Source of the DNA: Hyphomicrobiales bacterium
GTDB taxonomy: Bacteria > Pseudomonadota > Alphaproteobacteria > Rhizobiales > Rhizobiaceae
NCBI GenBank assembly: GCA_021775455.1
Contig: JAJFHU010000028.1
Coordinates: forward strand, 81,760-145,759
Direction: 5' to 3'
DNA: 64,000 nucleotides
The notes under the pieces were generated by a model. The model was not told the DNA's origin. It made no database searches and saw nothing but the letters and a program-made list of their open reading frames with translations. Below are positions 49,720 through 58,071 of this stretch, in pieces; position 1 is the first letter of the stretch, and each line of letters begins with the position of its first letter. A program made the position numbers and the translations under genes.

Positions 49720-51071
49720 AACCAGATATCGCTCGTGCAATCGCCGCCGGGATATCGGCTCTCGTGACAGCGGCTAGGACCGTTTGGTTCCTTGCCGAAG
49801 TCTATAATGAAGTCCGGATTGATTGTCATGCCACCGTTTTCGGGATCACAGTCAATCATGACCATTACGCCACCCTGTTCGCGAATTTCTGGATAAAACT
49901 GGTTATCCCAGGTCGAGAACAGCGAGGTAGTCACGTATAGTCGTCTACCATCAAGGCTAAGCTGGAACATCTGGGGTCCACCAGCCATTTTAACACCATT
50001 AACTTCGGGTGCCTTGCCCAACAATCCGCCCATCCAGACCTGGCCGGTCAGCACCGGATTGTGTGGATCTGATATCTCGTACTGGCGCATGTCACCATGT
50101 AACCAGTTATTGAGGTAGAGGTATTTGTCATCCATCGAAACGAGGATTGCCGACATTACCCCCGGTACGGGGATAGGCCATTCGGGATGCGGTTCGTTTT
50201 CCACATCGATGGTTTTTTCCCACTCCCATTTTCCTGTGCCATTCTTCCAGAAGTGAATGACATTGGAACTTAGTGCCGCTCCGCAGAAACCATGTGTGCT
50301 ATCGGGATCATGGTGAAACTTCACCTCAAGCGGAATCAACCCGTCTTCACCTAGATAAAACGTCTCGACCGGCTCTTTCTTTTCAAAATCCCAAAAATGA
50401 AGCTCCCGCCCGTATTTCAGATGACCTACCTCTTCCAGATCAAAACCCGGCATGAAGGTGTTGGGAGCCGCCCATTCCGAAGAGACCATTACGTTGTGGC
50501 GAGGCTGGTACCAGAAATCATAGCCGAATTTGATGTCGCCCATGGAGTTTTCCCAGCGCCCAATGATCTCAAAATCCTTATTGAGATGCAGATAACCGCC
50601 CGGCGCTTCCCCCTTGGCATCACCAAGCATCGAGATGATGATCTCTGACCCCAGACAATGCACCGTGTGCGGACCAGAAAGGTTGGTTCCGGCCTTGATC
50701 TCAGCCCCATCAATCACCTTGTGCAACCGGGGCGCGCGCGGATCTGTAGCCGTGTCGACAATATGGATATTGTTGGAGCGAACACCAGGAAGCAGCAGGT
50801 ATTTGCGCGACATGTTTGAGTCGTCATGACACGAAGAACAGGCATTCCAGCCCATATGGTGCAACTCATCCCCGATACCCGGCATGTCGAGTCGGTGAAT
50901 GACCTGGGAATAGGTTGAACTTTCCGGGTCTACATCAACTGTTGCCAAGTAGTCGGGTTTTTGAATTCCCGTCCCGGTATAGATCGCAATCGTATAAAGT
51001 AATTTTTCCCGAGGTGCCTTGATAGCTTCCGCCGGTGAGGCGTATCCCGGTCCGCAACATTCTTTGGTCAT
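49716..51071 (-). CDS. selenium-binding protein 56 / methanethiol oxidase
   Basis: A 451-residue beta-propeller protein closely following the SELENBP1/SBP56 plan: ECCGPGYASPAEAIKAPREKLLY, ELHHMGWNACSSCHDD, FGYDFWYQPRHNVMVSSEWAAPNTF, PLEVKFHHDPDSTHGFCGAALSS, YLNNWLHGDMRQYEISDP, MFQLSLDGRRLYVTTSLFSTWDNQFYPE and SRYPGGDCTSDIWL. The His residues (HHDP, WLHGD, and HESRYPGG at the end) are the Cu-binding candidates of methanethiol oxidases. It converts methanethiol to formaldehyde, H2S and H2O2 in characterised relatives. No signal peptide is seen. Confidence 0.92.
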   Translation of the reverse strand: MTKECCGPGYASPAEAIKAPREKLLYTIAIYTGTGIQKPDYLATVDVDPESSTYSQVIHRLDMPGIGDELHHMGWNACSSCHDDSNMSRKYLLLPGVRSNNIHIVDTATDPRAPRLHKVIDGAEIKAGTNLSGPHTVHCLGSEIIISMLGDAKGEAPGGYLHLNKDFEIIGRWENSMGDIKFGYDFWYQPRHNVMVSSEWAAPNTFMPGFDLEEVGHLKYGRELHFWDFEKKEPVETFYLGEDGLIPLEVKFHHDPDSTHGFCGAALSSNVIHFWKNGTGKWEWEKTIDVENEPHPEWPIPVPGVMSAILVSMDDKYLYLNNWLHGDMRQYEISDPHNPVLTGQVWMGGLLGKAPEVNGVKMAGGPQMFQLSLDGRRLYVTTSLFSTWDNQFYPEIREQGGVMVMIDCDPENGGMTINPDFIIDFGKEPNGPSRCHESRYPGGDCTSDIWL

Positions 51072-51092
51072 ACCGCCTCACATTTCAGCCCA

Positions 51093-51136
51093 GTTGACAA
51101 GTTAGAGTTTTGTATTAATACATGAGACAAATGTCT
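51093..51136 (+). promoter_or_regulatory. IclR promoter region with two dyads
   Basis: TTGACA (51093-51098) and TAATAC 16 bases on form a promoter-like pair facing the IclR gene; the -10 is inside the perfect palindrome TGTATTAATACA (51111-51122). A second dyad AGACA-AA-TGTCT lies at 51125-51136. The region also holds the start of the divergent SBP56 gene, so one operator could serve both. Confidence 0.45.
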
Positions 51137-51184
51137 GTAAAGTGAGAAATTGAAAATTTTGTATCTGGCTGAAATTCCTCCAAT

Positions 51185-51940
51185 ATGCATCTTGACCGAC
51201 TCATAACCGTACTTGAGGCAATTGCAGTTGCCGGACGTCCCCTATCTGCACCCGAACTGCAAAAATCCACTGGCTTGCCTCGCCCGACTTGCTACCGATT
51301 GCTACAAACGCTGAGCGAACATCGGCTGCTCGATGAAACGGAACGGAACTCACGCTATGTGATTGGCGAGAGAGTGAAACGTCTGGCGTTGCTTGGTCAA
51401 ACGGATTTTGATGTGCGACAGGCAGCAGCTCCTACCTTGCAACAAGCTGCGATAGAATTTGGTGAAGCGGTGTTTTTATCCCGGTTTAGAAACAAGAAGG
51501 TTGAGATCATCCATGTGGAAACTCCAGAGGATCAGGCGCGCTCATATATTCACCCGGGCCTTGGCTTCAGACCGATGCATGCATGCTCCTGCTCCAAGGC
51601 AATCGCGGCATACGCCGAAGAGACATTTCGCGAAGAGATCATCAATGGTCCAATGCGGACTTATACAGAGCATACCAAACAAACTCCAGATGCATTGCGG
51701 GTAGAGTTTCTTGAAATTCAGCGCTCCGGTTACGCTGAATGCGTGGAAGAAATTGAGATGGGCGTATCCTCCGTGGCCGCACCAATTCTGATTGGCAACG
51801 TAGGTGCAGTATTTTCGGTTGGCGCAACCGGACCCATCCGTCGTTTTACCGCAAAACGACGTGCCGAAATTGGTCGCGAACTGCAGCAGGTCACGAAAAA
51901 GATTGCTGCTGCATTGCAATTGGACCGGGCAATCGCATAA
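51185..51940 (+). CDS. IclR-family transcriptional regulator
   Basis: A 251-residue regulator. VLEAIAVAGRPLSAPELQKSTGLPRPTCYRLLQTLSEHRLLDE is the winged HTH; the effector domain shows FRPMHACSCSKAIAAYAEE, AECVEEIEMGVSSVAAPI and GAVFSVGATGPIRRF. IclR proteins sense aromatic or short-chain acids. Divergent from the methanethiol oxidase operon, which it most likely controls. Confidence 0.9.
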   Translation: MHLDRLITVLEAIAVAGRPLSAPELQKSTGLPRPTCYRLLQTLSEHRLLDETERNSRYVIGERVKRLALLGQTDFDVRQAAAPTLQQAAIEFGEAVFLSRFRNKKVEIIHVETPEDQARSYIHPGLGFRPMHACSCSKAIAAYAEETFREEIINGPMRTYTEHTKQTPDALRVEFLEIQRSGYAECVEEIEMGVSSVAAPILIGNVGAVFSVGATGPIRRFTAKRRAEIGRELQQVTKKIAAALQLDRAIA

Positions 51941-52033
51941 TTGGTCTTAATTATTATTGAAAAATTGGACGTTCCCTACACTCCAATTTTGTCCTATCCC
52001 CATTAGCAAATACGCCGCTAGAAAGATAAACTC

Positions 52034-52480
52034 ATGGCAATGCACATTCGACCTCTTGAAGACAAAGATCGCCCAAAATGGGAACAGATGTTCCAGGCCT
52101 ATGCAGAATTTTACAAAACAAGCATTCCTGAAGGTGGTTTCGATCATGTTTGGGAATGGATTTTTGATCCTGGCAATGATTTTTGGTGTGATGTTGCTGA
52201 AAACCCATCTGGAGAGTTGATTGGTTTTACCCAATACCAGCTTATGCACCGTTCTCTCGGTGGGAATATGGTCTGCTATTTGAGTGATCTGTATGTGGAC
52301 CCGGACATTCGTGGATCAGGGGCAGGAAGAGCCTTGATCGACAACGTTCTGAAATTTGCAAAACAACGGGGGCTGCCCGGTGTGCGCTGGCTAACCCAGG
52401 AGTTCAATTATCCGGCTCGCAAACTTTACGACACGTACACACCAAAGACAGATTTCATTTTATACAATGTTCCGGTTTGA
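52034..52480 (+). CDS. GNAT-family acetyltransferase
   Basis: A 148-residue N-acetyltransferase. MVCYLSDLYVDPDIRGSGAGRALIDNVLKFAKQRGLPGVRWLTQ is the acetyl-CoA-binding R/QxxGxG/A motif (RGSGAG). Substrate unknown. Confidence 0.87.
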   Translation: MAMHIRPLEDKDRPKWEQMFQAYAEFYKTSIPEGGFDHVWEWIFDPGNDFWCDVAENPSGELIGFTQYQLMHRSLGGNMVCYLSDLYVDPDIRGSGAGRALIDNVLKFAKQRGLPGVRWLTQEFNYPARKLYDTYTPKTDFILYNVPV

Positions 52481-52509
52481 TCTGTGGAATTGCTATTTGA
52501 GATAACCTC

Positions 52510-53229
52510 ATGACACGAACAAATGAATTCGGCCAGCCAATTGGTGATTTACTCCCTGAAGGATGGTCGCCCCCGCCCAGACCAAAAAAAGAACCAATTA
52601 TCGGACAACACGTACAGCTGGAACCGCTCGATCCAAGCCATACGAAGGATTTGTTCGAAGCCAATCAGCTCGACAAGACCGGCGAAGGCTGGACCTATCT
52701 GCCTTATGGTCCCTTTGGAAACAAAGCAGATTTGCAAGAGTGGATTGACCAGGCAAGTGCGAGCGAAGATCCACTTTTCTTTACCTATGTAGATCAAACG
52801 ACAGGGAAAGCTGTCGGATGGGGCTCCTATTTGCGAATTGAACCCAGTGCAGGAAGCATTGAGGTGGGGCACATCCGCATGTCTCCCCTGATGCAGCGCA
52901 CCATCATGTCTGGCGAGGCAATGCATCTAATGATGAAGAATGCATTTGACCTCGGATACCGACGCTACGAATGGAAGTGTGATGCACTCAATGCACCTTC
53001 GTGCCAGGCTGCCAAGCGGCTTGGTTTCACATTCGAGGGCATATTCCGGCAGGCGACCCATTACAAGGGGCGCAACCGGGACACGGCGTGGTTTGCCATC
53101 ACCGATTCAGATTGGCCACAAATCTGCGCTGCTCAACAAGCGTGGCTGGACCCATCAAATTTTGATGACGCCGGAAAACAGAAAAGCTCGTTTTTTGATT
53201 TGATTGAACAGAAAAGAGTTAAACAATAG
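52510..53229 (+). CDS. RimJ/RimL-type GNAT acetyltransferase
   Basis: A 239-residue protein. VQLEPLDPSHTKDLFEA, VGWGSYLRIEPSAGSIEVGHIRMSP and RYEWKCDALNAPSCQAAKRLGFTFEGIFRQATHYKGRNRDTAWFAITDSDW match the RimJ/RimL-like GNAT group that acetylates protein N-termini or small molecules. It follows the previous acetyltransferase by 29 bases and may be cotranscribed. Confidence 0.85.
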   Translation: MTRTNEFGQPIGDLLPEGWSPPPRPKKEPIIGQHVQLEPLDPSHTKDLFEANQLDKTGEGWTYLPYGPFGNKADLQEWIDQASASEDPLFFTYVDQTTGKAVGWGSYLRIEPSAGSIEVGHIRMSPLMQRTIMSGEAMHLMMKNAFDLGYRRYEWKCDALNAPSCQAAKRLGFTFEGIFRQATHYKGRNRDTAWFAITDSDWPQICAAQQAWLDPSNFDDAGKQKSSFFDLIEQKRVKQ

Positions 53230-53230
53230 A

Positions 53231-53815
53231 TCAGTCATTATCACTCAAGCCGGCGCCTGCACCTGCCAGTCGGGACTCTTCTGTTGCGGGTGCATAAGTT
53301 CGGTGAGCGAACTTCGCCAAAGTGGCAACGTAATCCGCCTTTTCATCAAAAACCCGGGTTTGCTTACCCGAAGCAATCACCGGCTGATCACTTGCCATCA
53401 ATCGACAAGGTGTTCTCAGGACAAGCATCGCATCCATACTGTCAGGTGCCTTGAAACCGTCTTTTGAGACAATGAACCCAGAATCTCCGCATTCAAGTTT
53501 GACACTTCCTTCAGTTATTGATTTGGCAATGAACGGAACAAGCAATATCGGTGTTCTTACTTCACCAAGCACCCCTCCTTTGGCGACAATGCCATCACAG
53601 ATGCTGGCACCTACATGTAGCGGACTTCTTACAGGTTTTGCGCCACGTATATCGCGCTGACCAAGATACTGGCTTAATGCCTCAACCCCTGGACCGCCAC
53701 GAGCTTCAAGCCAATGCACGGCATATCCGGCTTCTTCAGCCAGTCCCCAAGGGAGGCCTGATCCCCGTGCTGCCTTTACTGACAGAACCTTGATTTCACC
53801 AAGCGACCAACTCAT
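53231..53815 (-). CDS. DUF3726 protein
   Basis: A 194-residue protein. SLGEIKVLSVKAARGSGLPWGLAEEAGYAVHWLEARGGPGVEAL at the N-terminus fits DUF3726, found in marine alphaproteobacteria; function unknown. It overlaps the 569-residue upstream gene by four bases (ATGA) and is last in the aldehyde-dehydrogenase/dipeptidase operon, which suggests a role in the same pathway. Confidence 0.7.
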   Translation of the reverse strand: MSWSLGEIKVLSVKAARGSGLPWGLAEEAGYAVHWLEARGGPGVEALSQYLGQRDIRGAKPVRSPLHVGASICDGIVAKGGVLGEVRTPILLVPFIAKSITEGSVKLECGDSGFIVSKDGFKAPDSMDAMLVLRTPCRLMASDQPVIASGKQTRVFDEKADYVATLAKFAHRTYAPATEESRLAGAGAGLSDND

Positions 53816-55521
53816 GAGGCCTCCAATGGCGGATATGCGAGATCATCTGGATCCATCGCCGCCAGTTCATCGGGAAACGGCGCGCCCTGGTACATGGTAA
53901 TGCGGACCCAACGGTCCGAGCGAGGATCGAATTTGGTAGCGCCGAAGAACGAGAGCTTGCATCGCAAAAGATCAATCGGAAGCATGTCTGCAGCAATCGT
54001 ATTGTCCTGTATTTCTGCATAAGGGAGCTTTGCAGCCATCTGCGCTCTGCGAACGATGTGGCGGTGCTCAGGGTGCTTCAAAAGGAACGCAGCAACCGTA
54101 TCAGAATCATCCCAGCCAGCCAGACAGTGGTAAGCTGCTGCTGCATCCCTTGCCGGAGCCAATGGCTGTTCATAGGGTTCAATCGGTTCCTTGAACCGTT
54201 CGCCCATCCGCGGTTCCAGTTTTTCTTCAGATACATACCAGACACGTGCGATCGCATCCCTTGCTTCAAAATCCGCCTCAACTGCCCAGCCATAATTTTC
54301 CATGATCTGATTCTTGAGATCGCGAACACTCGCCTGGCCATTTATCGAAAAGAGCATACTCTCGTCTGCGTGCATCGTTGAGGGCAAGTCATCAACCAGT
54401 TCCGGATGGGCATCAATCAGCAAGGAAACCAACTGCTCCTGCCCTTCCAGACTCATATTTTCCTCCGCCCATTTATACAGTGCGTCCCAAGGCATCTTCC
54501 CGTCGAGGGAATTGTCGTTCAGGTAGGCCTCCAACAAATCCATATCAGCACGTAGCGCGGCAAGCTTTTCAACCTGAATGGGATGTTCAGAACGCCAATC
54601 ATGGGCGTTGATTTTTGCACGTGAAAACAGATTCAAAAATGCCGCCACGTCATTATTGTTCGCCTTGGAAATGGCGCGGACACGAGCCAGTCCCGTTTCC
54701 CGGGCGTTAATCCAGGCATGGATTAGTGCGGGATGGTTCATCAAGAACGGTGCCATACCCAGACCAGTCGAATTGCCAACTCCAAAACGGCGGCGGATAT
54801 CCGGGTCCATTTCAACCGCTGTATCGGGAGACTGAACCTGCGCAAGATGCTCGGCCAAATCAAGCGTGAAGGAACGGGTAAACCAAACTGATAAAAGTTC
54901 AGGTTGAAATGAACTGCGGAATTCTTCGCGATCCGCCCATTTGTCCCGGTCAGCGGCACCGAATTTGCCAGAGCCATAAACCGCGGTCGTGCGCATCAGG
55001 TAACCTACAGGCTCTATAACTTCCAAATCGGGTTGCTTACCCTTGGACAATTTGTCGATTACATATTCGAACAGCCTGACGGATCGATTTGCACGTGAAA
55101 GGCTCAGTTCACTGTCTGATATGCGGCCAGCTTCCTGAAGCGGTACATTATTTGATAATCTTTCAATATCTTCTTCAGTCGGATCGCCATCGAACAGTGT
55201 GAATGTGGCGTCCCAGGCATCAGCAATAACGCGGTCGGATCGTTTTTCAGGCGGCAAATCATGGGCAAAGGCCACCAGCGTATAATTTCGATTGGGGCCA
55301 CACGCGCGATAAGTGGCGACACCCACACCCTTGTCGTCGATCCGCCAGATCGGACGATCAAACGTCCAGCCTTGCCGCTTGAGACGGCGCAGCAATACCC
55401 GCATAAAACTCAGACGACTTTGGTGAAATGTTCCCATGCGCTGCAATCGCATTACCTGGGATGCCGGCCGCAATTCCACGCTTAAATCGCGATTTTCCCT
55501 TCTTTGCGTATTGCCAGTCAT
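53812..55521 (-). CDS. 569-residue protein of unknown function
   Basis: I recognise no family. The N-terminal third is basic (MRLQRMGTFHQSRLSFMRVLLRRLKRQGWTFDRPIWRID) and the chain is mostly alpha-helical with several Trp and Arg; conserved-looking stretches include GPNRNYTLVAFAHDLPPEKRSDRVIADAWDATF, GSGKFGAADRDKW and NGTF-free segments such as AKLPYAEIQDNTIAADMLPIDLLRCKLS. No signal peptide, membrane helix or obvious nucleotide/metal motif. Tight position (13 bases from the dipeptidase, overlapping DUF3726) marks it as part of that operon. Catalytic or scaffold role cannot be stated. Confidence 0.6.
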   Translation of the reverse strand: MTGNTQRRENRDLSVELRPASQVMRLQRMGTFHQSRLSFMRVLLRRLKRQGWTFDRPIWRIDDKGVGVATYRACGPNRNYTLVAFAHDLPPEKRSDRVIADAWDATFTLFDGDPTEEDIERLSNNVPLQEAGRISDSELSLSRANRSVRLFEYVIDKLSKGKQPDLEVIEPVGYLMRTTAVYGSGKFGAADRDKWADREEFRSSFQPELLSVWFTRSFTLDLAEHLAQVQSPDTAVEMDPDIRRRFGVGNSTGLGMAPFLMNHPALIHAWINARETGLARVRAISKANNNDVAAFLNLFSRAKINAHDWRSEHPIQVEKLAALRADMDLLEAYLNDNSLDGKMPWDALYKWAEENMSLEGQEQLVSLLIDAHPELVDDLPSTMHADESMLFSINGQASVRDLKNQIMENYGWAVEADFEARDAIARVWYVSEEKLEPRMGERFKEPIEPYEQPLAPARDAAAAYHCLAGWDDSDTVAAFLLKHPEHRHIVRRAQMAAKLPYAEIQDNTIAADMLPIDLLRCKLSFFGATKFDPRSDRWVRITMYQGAPFPDELAAMDPDDLAYPPLEAS

Positions 55522-55534
55522 TTACTTTACTCCA

Positions 55535-56509
55535 TCAAGCCGGGCCAAAATTTTTATCGTAAAACCTCAGCCAGTTTTCTCCCATGACACCTGCCACCTC
55601 AGCTTCGGACAAACCTGCTTCCAGCAAACCACGCTCAATATTATCAAAATCCAGGTTGCCGTTGAACCAGGAAGGCATTTGCGGAAATCCGGCATTGGAT
55701 GCAGAGCCTTCACCATAATCAATTTCCTTGGTCCAGCGGCCTACCCTCATCCATTCCACAATGGAGTCCGGTTGATCTTGACATAGATCAGTTCCGATGC
55801 CGATATTTTCGATGCCCATCAGATCGGCTGTTTTGGCAATCATTTCGCAGAAACTTTCCAGTGTGCAGTTCGTGCCATCCTTTAAATGGTGTGGATAAAC
55901 TGAAAAACCAAGCATTCCTCCAGAACTACCCAGCGCTTTCAGGACATCATCAGATTTGTTGCGCAATGCAGAATGCCAAAAAGATGGATTGGCATGGGTA
56001 ATCGCTATCGGGCGTTCGGAAACTTCCATTGCTTCCAGGGTGGAGCGTTCCGCCGAATGGCTCATGTCGATTACCAACCCAACGCGGTTCATCTCCTTGA
56101 TGACTTGTTTGCCCATGCGGGTAACGCCGGTATCTTCTGCCTCATAGCACCCAGTCGCCAACAGGGACTGGTTATTATAAGTCAACTGCATGAACCGGGC
56201 CCCAAGCGTGTGACAAATTTCAACCAACCCTATATCATCTTCAATTGGAGAGGGATTTTGAAACCCAAAGAAGATTGCAGTGCGACCTTCTTTCTTTGCG
56301 CGTCTGACATCATCGCCAATGCGGCCCTGAAATATTAAATCGGGATACCGTTCAAACCAACGGTTCCACTTTTCAACATTGGCAACCGTCTCGCGAAAAT
56401 TCTCGTGATAGGTAATGGTGACGTGAACAGCATCGACACTACCTTCGCGCATTTCACGAAATATTTTTTCCGACCAGTTTGCGTATTGCAGATTATCAAT
56501 TCTATGCAT
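55535..56509 (-). CDS. M19 (renal-type) dipeptidase-like protein with altered metal site
   Basis: A 324-residue TIM-barrel-like protein. VIDMSHSAERSTLEAM and IAITHANPSFWHSALRNKSD hold the His of the second metal (SH and TH), and NIGIGTDLCQDQPDS the catalytic Asp (GTD). The first-metal His of HxD (RIDNLQ instead of DGHND-like) and the bridging Glu (FGFQNPSP where GVEGG is expected) are replaced. This subgroup may bind one metal only or use another substrate. Between an aldehyde dehydrogenase and the unknown 569-residue gene. Confidence 0.75.
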   Translation of the reverse strand: MHRIDNLQYANWSEKIFREMREGSVDAVHVTITYHENFRETVANVEKWNRWFERYPDLIFQGRIGDDVRRAKKEGRTAIFFGFQNPSPIEDDIGLVEICHTLGARFMQLTYNNQSLLATGCYEAEDTGVTRMGKQVIKEMNRVGLVIDMSHSAERSTLEAMEVSERPIAITHANPSFWHSALRNKSDDVLKALGSSGGMLGFSVYPHHLKDGTNCTLESFCEMIAKTADLMGIENIGIGTDLCQDQPDSIVEWMRVGRWTKEIDYGEGSASNAGFPQMPSWFNGNLDFDNIERGLLEAGLSEAEVAGVMGENWLRFYDKNFGPA

Positions 56510-56523
56510 GTTGAACCTGCAAT

Positions 56524-57975
56524 CTACTGGGGAATGCCGGAAGCGATATAGGCCGTTTTGACGGTCGTATAGAATTCTTTCGCATAACTTCCCTGCTCTC
56601 GCGGCCCATATGAGCTGTCTCCCCTACCGCCAAATGGAACGTGATAATCCGTCCCTGCGGTTGGAAGGTTGACCATTACACATCCGCTTCGCGCATTTCT
56701 GCGAAAATGGGTGGCACGGGCAAGGTTCGAAGTTATGATGCCGGCGGTCAAACCAAAATTGGTGTCGTTGACGGTCGCCAATGCCTCTTCATACGACCCG
56801 ACCTTGATGACGCAGGCAATTGGTGCAAACATTTCTTCGCGGTTTATCCGCCATGAATTGGAAGTCCCGGTAATTACAGCCGGTGTCATGTAATAACCTT
56901 CAGTATCGCGCTCCACGCGTTCACCTCCACACAGCACATCGCCACCTTCGGAGCGCGCGAGGTCCATATAGGTCAGGTTCTCGTTAAGTTGGGTTTCACT
57001 GACAACTGGCCCAATCTGTGTGCCCTCCTTCAGTGCATGGTCCACCACCATCGCATTTGCACCGGCAACCATTTTTTCTACAAATGCATCGTGGATTGAT
57101 TCATGAACGATCAGGCGTGACGATGCCGTACATTTTTGTCCTGTCCCACCAAAGGCTCCGCCAAGTGCGCAGGCAACAGCAACATCAAGATCACCATCAT
57201 CCATGACAGCCAAAGCATTTTTGGAACCCATCTCCAACTGCACTTTCGTCAGATTCTGGATTGCAGAAGCGGCGATCCGCTTGCCAACCGGGACAGAGCC
57301 AGTGAAGCTGATGGCATTCACCATCGGGCTTTCAATCAGGCTTTGACCAATTGCACCACCTGGCCCCATAACCAAATTGAACAGGCCTTTGGGAAAATCC
57401 TGCCTAGAGATGATTTCTGCAAGTGCAACGGCAGAAGCCGGAACCAGATTTGCCGGCTTCCAGATAACCGCATTTCCAAAAGCAAGAGCGGGTGCAATCT
57501 TCCAAACCGCAGTTGCCGTCGGAAAATTCCACGGGCTGATGATGGCGACCACGCCGACCGGCTCACGTCGCACATCGATTTCAATACCGGGACGCACGCT
57601 ATCTGCAGTATCACCAATCTGGCGCAATGCCTCGGCAGCGTAGTAGGTGAAAAACTGACCAGCGCGATAAACCTCTCCCTTGCCTTCAGCAAGTGGTTTT
57701 CCTTCTTCCCGAGCGAGTAATTCCCCCAGTTCAGCGGAGCGCTCAATCAATTCATTGCCAATGGCCATCAATGCATTGTATCGCTGCTCAAGACCGGATT
57801 TGGCCCAAATTTTTTGAGCATCTGTTGCAGCAGCGAGTGCACGGTTCAATTGTGCGGTGTCAGCTTGGGCAAACACACCAATCAGATCGGAAAGGTCTGA
57901 TGGATTGACGTTTTCAATCTCACCGGCACCTTTTGTCCATTCACCGGCAATAAAGTTCATTTTCTGATCAGTCAC
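56524..57975 (-). CDS. NAD(P)-dependent aldehyde dehydrogenase
   Basis: A 483-residue ALDH. IISPWNFPTATAVWKIAPALAFGNAVIWKPANLVP is the cofactor region; LEMGSKN carries the catalytic Glu and GGTGQKCTASS the Cys. Sequence style (ARDEEGKPLAEGKGEV-like segment, IEIDVRREPVGVV) is like alpha-ketoglutarate-semialdehyde dehydrogenases of hydroxyproline and sugar-acid routes. The start is GTG at 57975 (ATG at 57960 is possible). First gene of the operon divergent from LysR. Confidence 0.87.
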   Translation of the reverse strand: MTDQKMNFIAGEWTKGAGEIENVNPSDLSDLIGVFAQADTAQLNRALAAATDAQKIWAKSGLEQRYNALMAIGNELIERSAELGELLAREEGKPLAEGKGEVYRAGQFFTYYAAEALRQIGDTADSVRPGIEIDVRREPVGVVAIISPWNFPTATAVWKIAPALAFGNAVIWKPANLVPASAVALAEIISRQDFPKGLFNLVMGPGGAIGQSLIESPMVNAISFTGSVPVGKRIAASAIQNLTKVQLEMGSKNALAVMDDGDLDVAVACALGGAFGGTGQKCTASSRLIVHESIHDAFVEKMVAGANAMVVDHALKEGTQIGPVVSETQLNENLTYMDLARSEGGDVLCGGERVERDTEGYYMTPAVITGTSNSWRINREEMFAPIACVIKVGSYEEALATVNDTNFGLTAGIITSNLARATHFRRNARSGCVMVNLPTAGTDYHVPFGGRGDSSYGPREQGSYAKEFYTTVKTAYIASGIPQ

Positions 57976-58003
57976 AATCCACCTCTGAATTTTTTTTCAA
58001 GGC

Positions 58004-58026
58004 AATATGGACAATTTCCACATATT
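58004..58026. promoter_or_regulatory. LysR-type operator AATATG-N11-CATATT
   Basis: AATATG (58004-58009), 11 bases, CATATT (58021-58026): an interrupted dyad with the N11 spacing of LysR-type binding sites, in the 96-bp gap between the divergent aldehyde dehydrogenase and LysR genes. Confidence 0.65.
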
Positions 58027-58071
58027 CAGTCAAATTTAAATTTCTGTAAGGATTTTCAAATTTATTGAATC

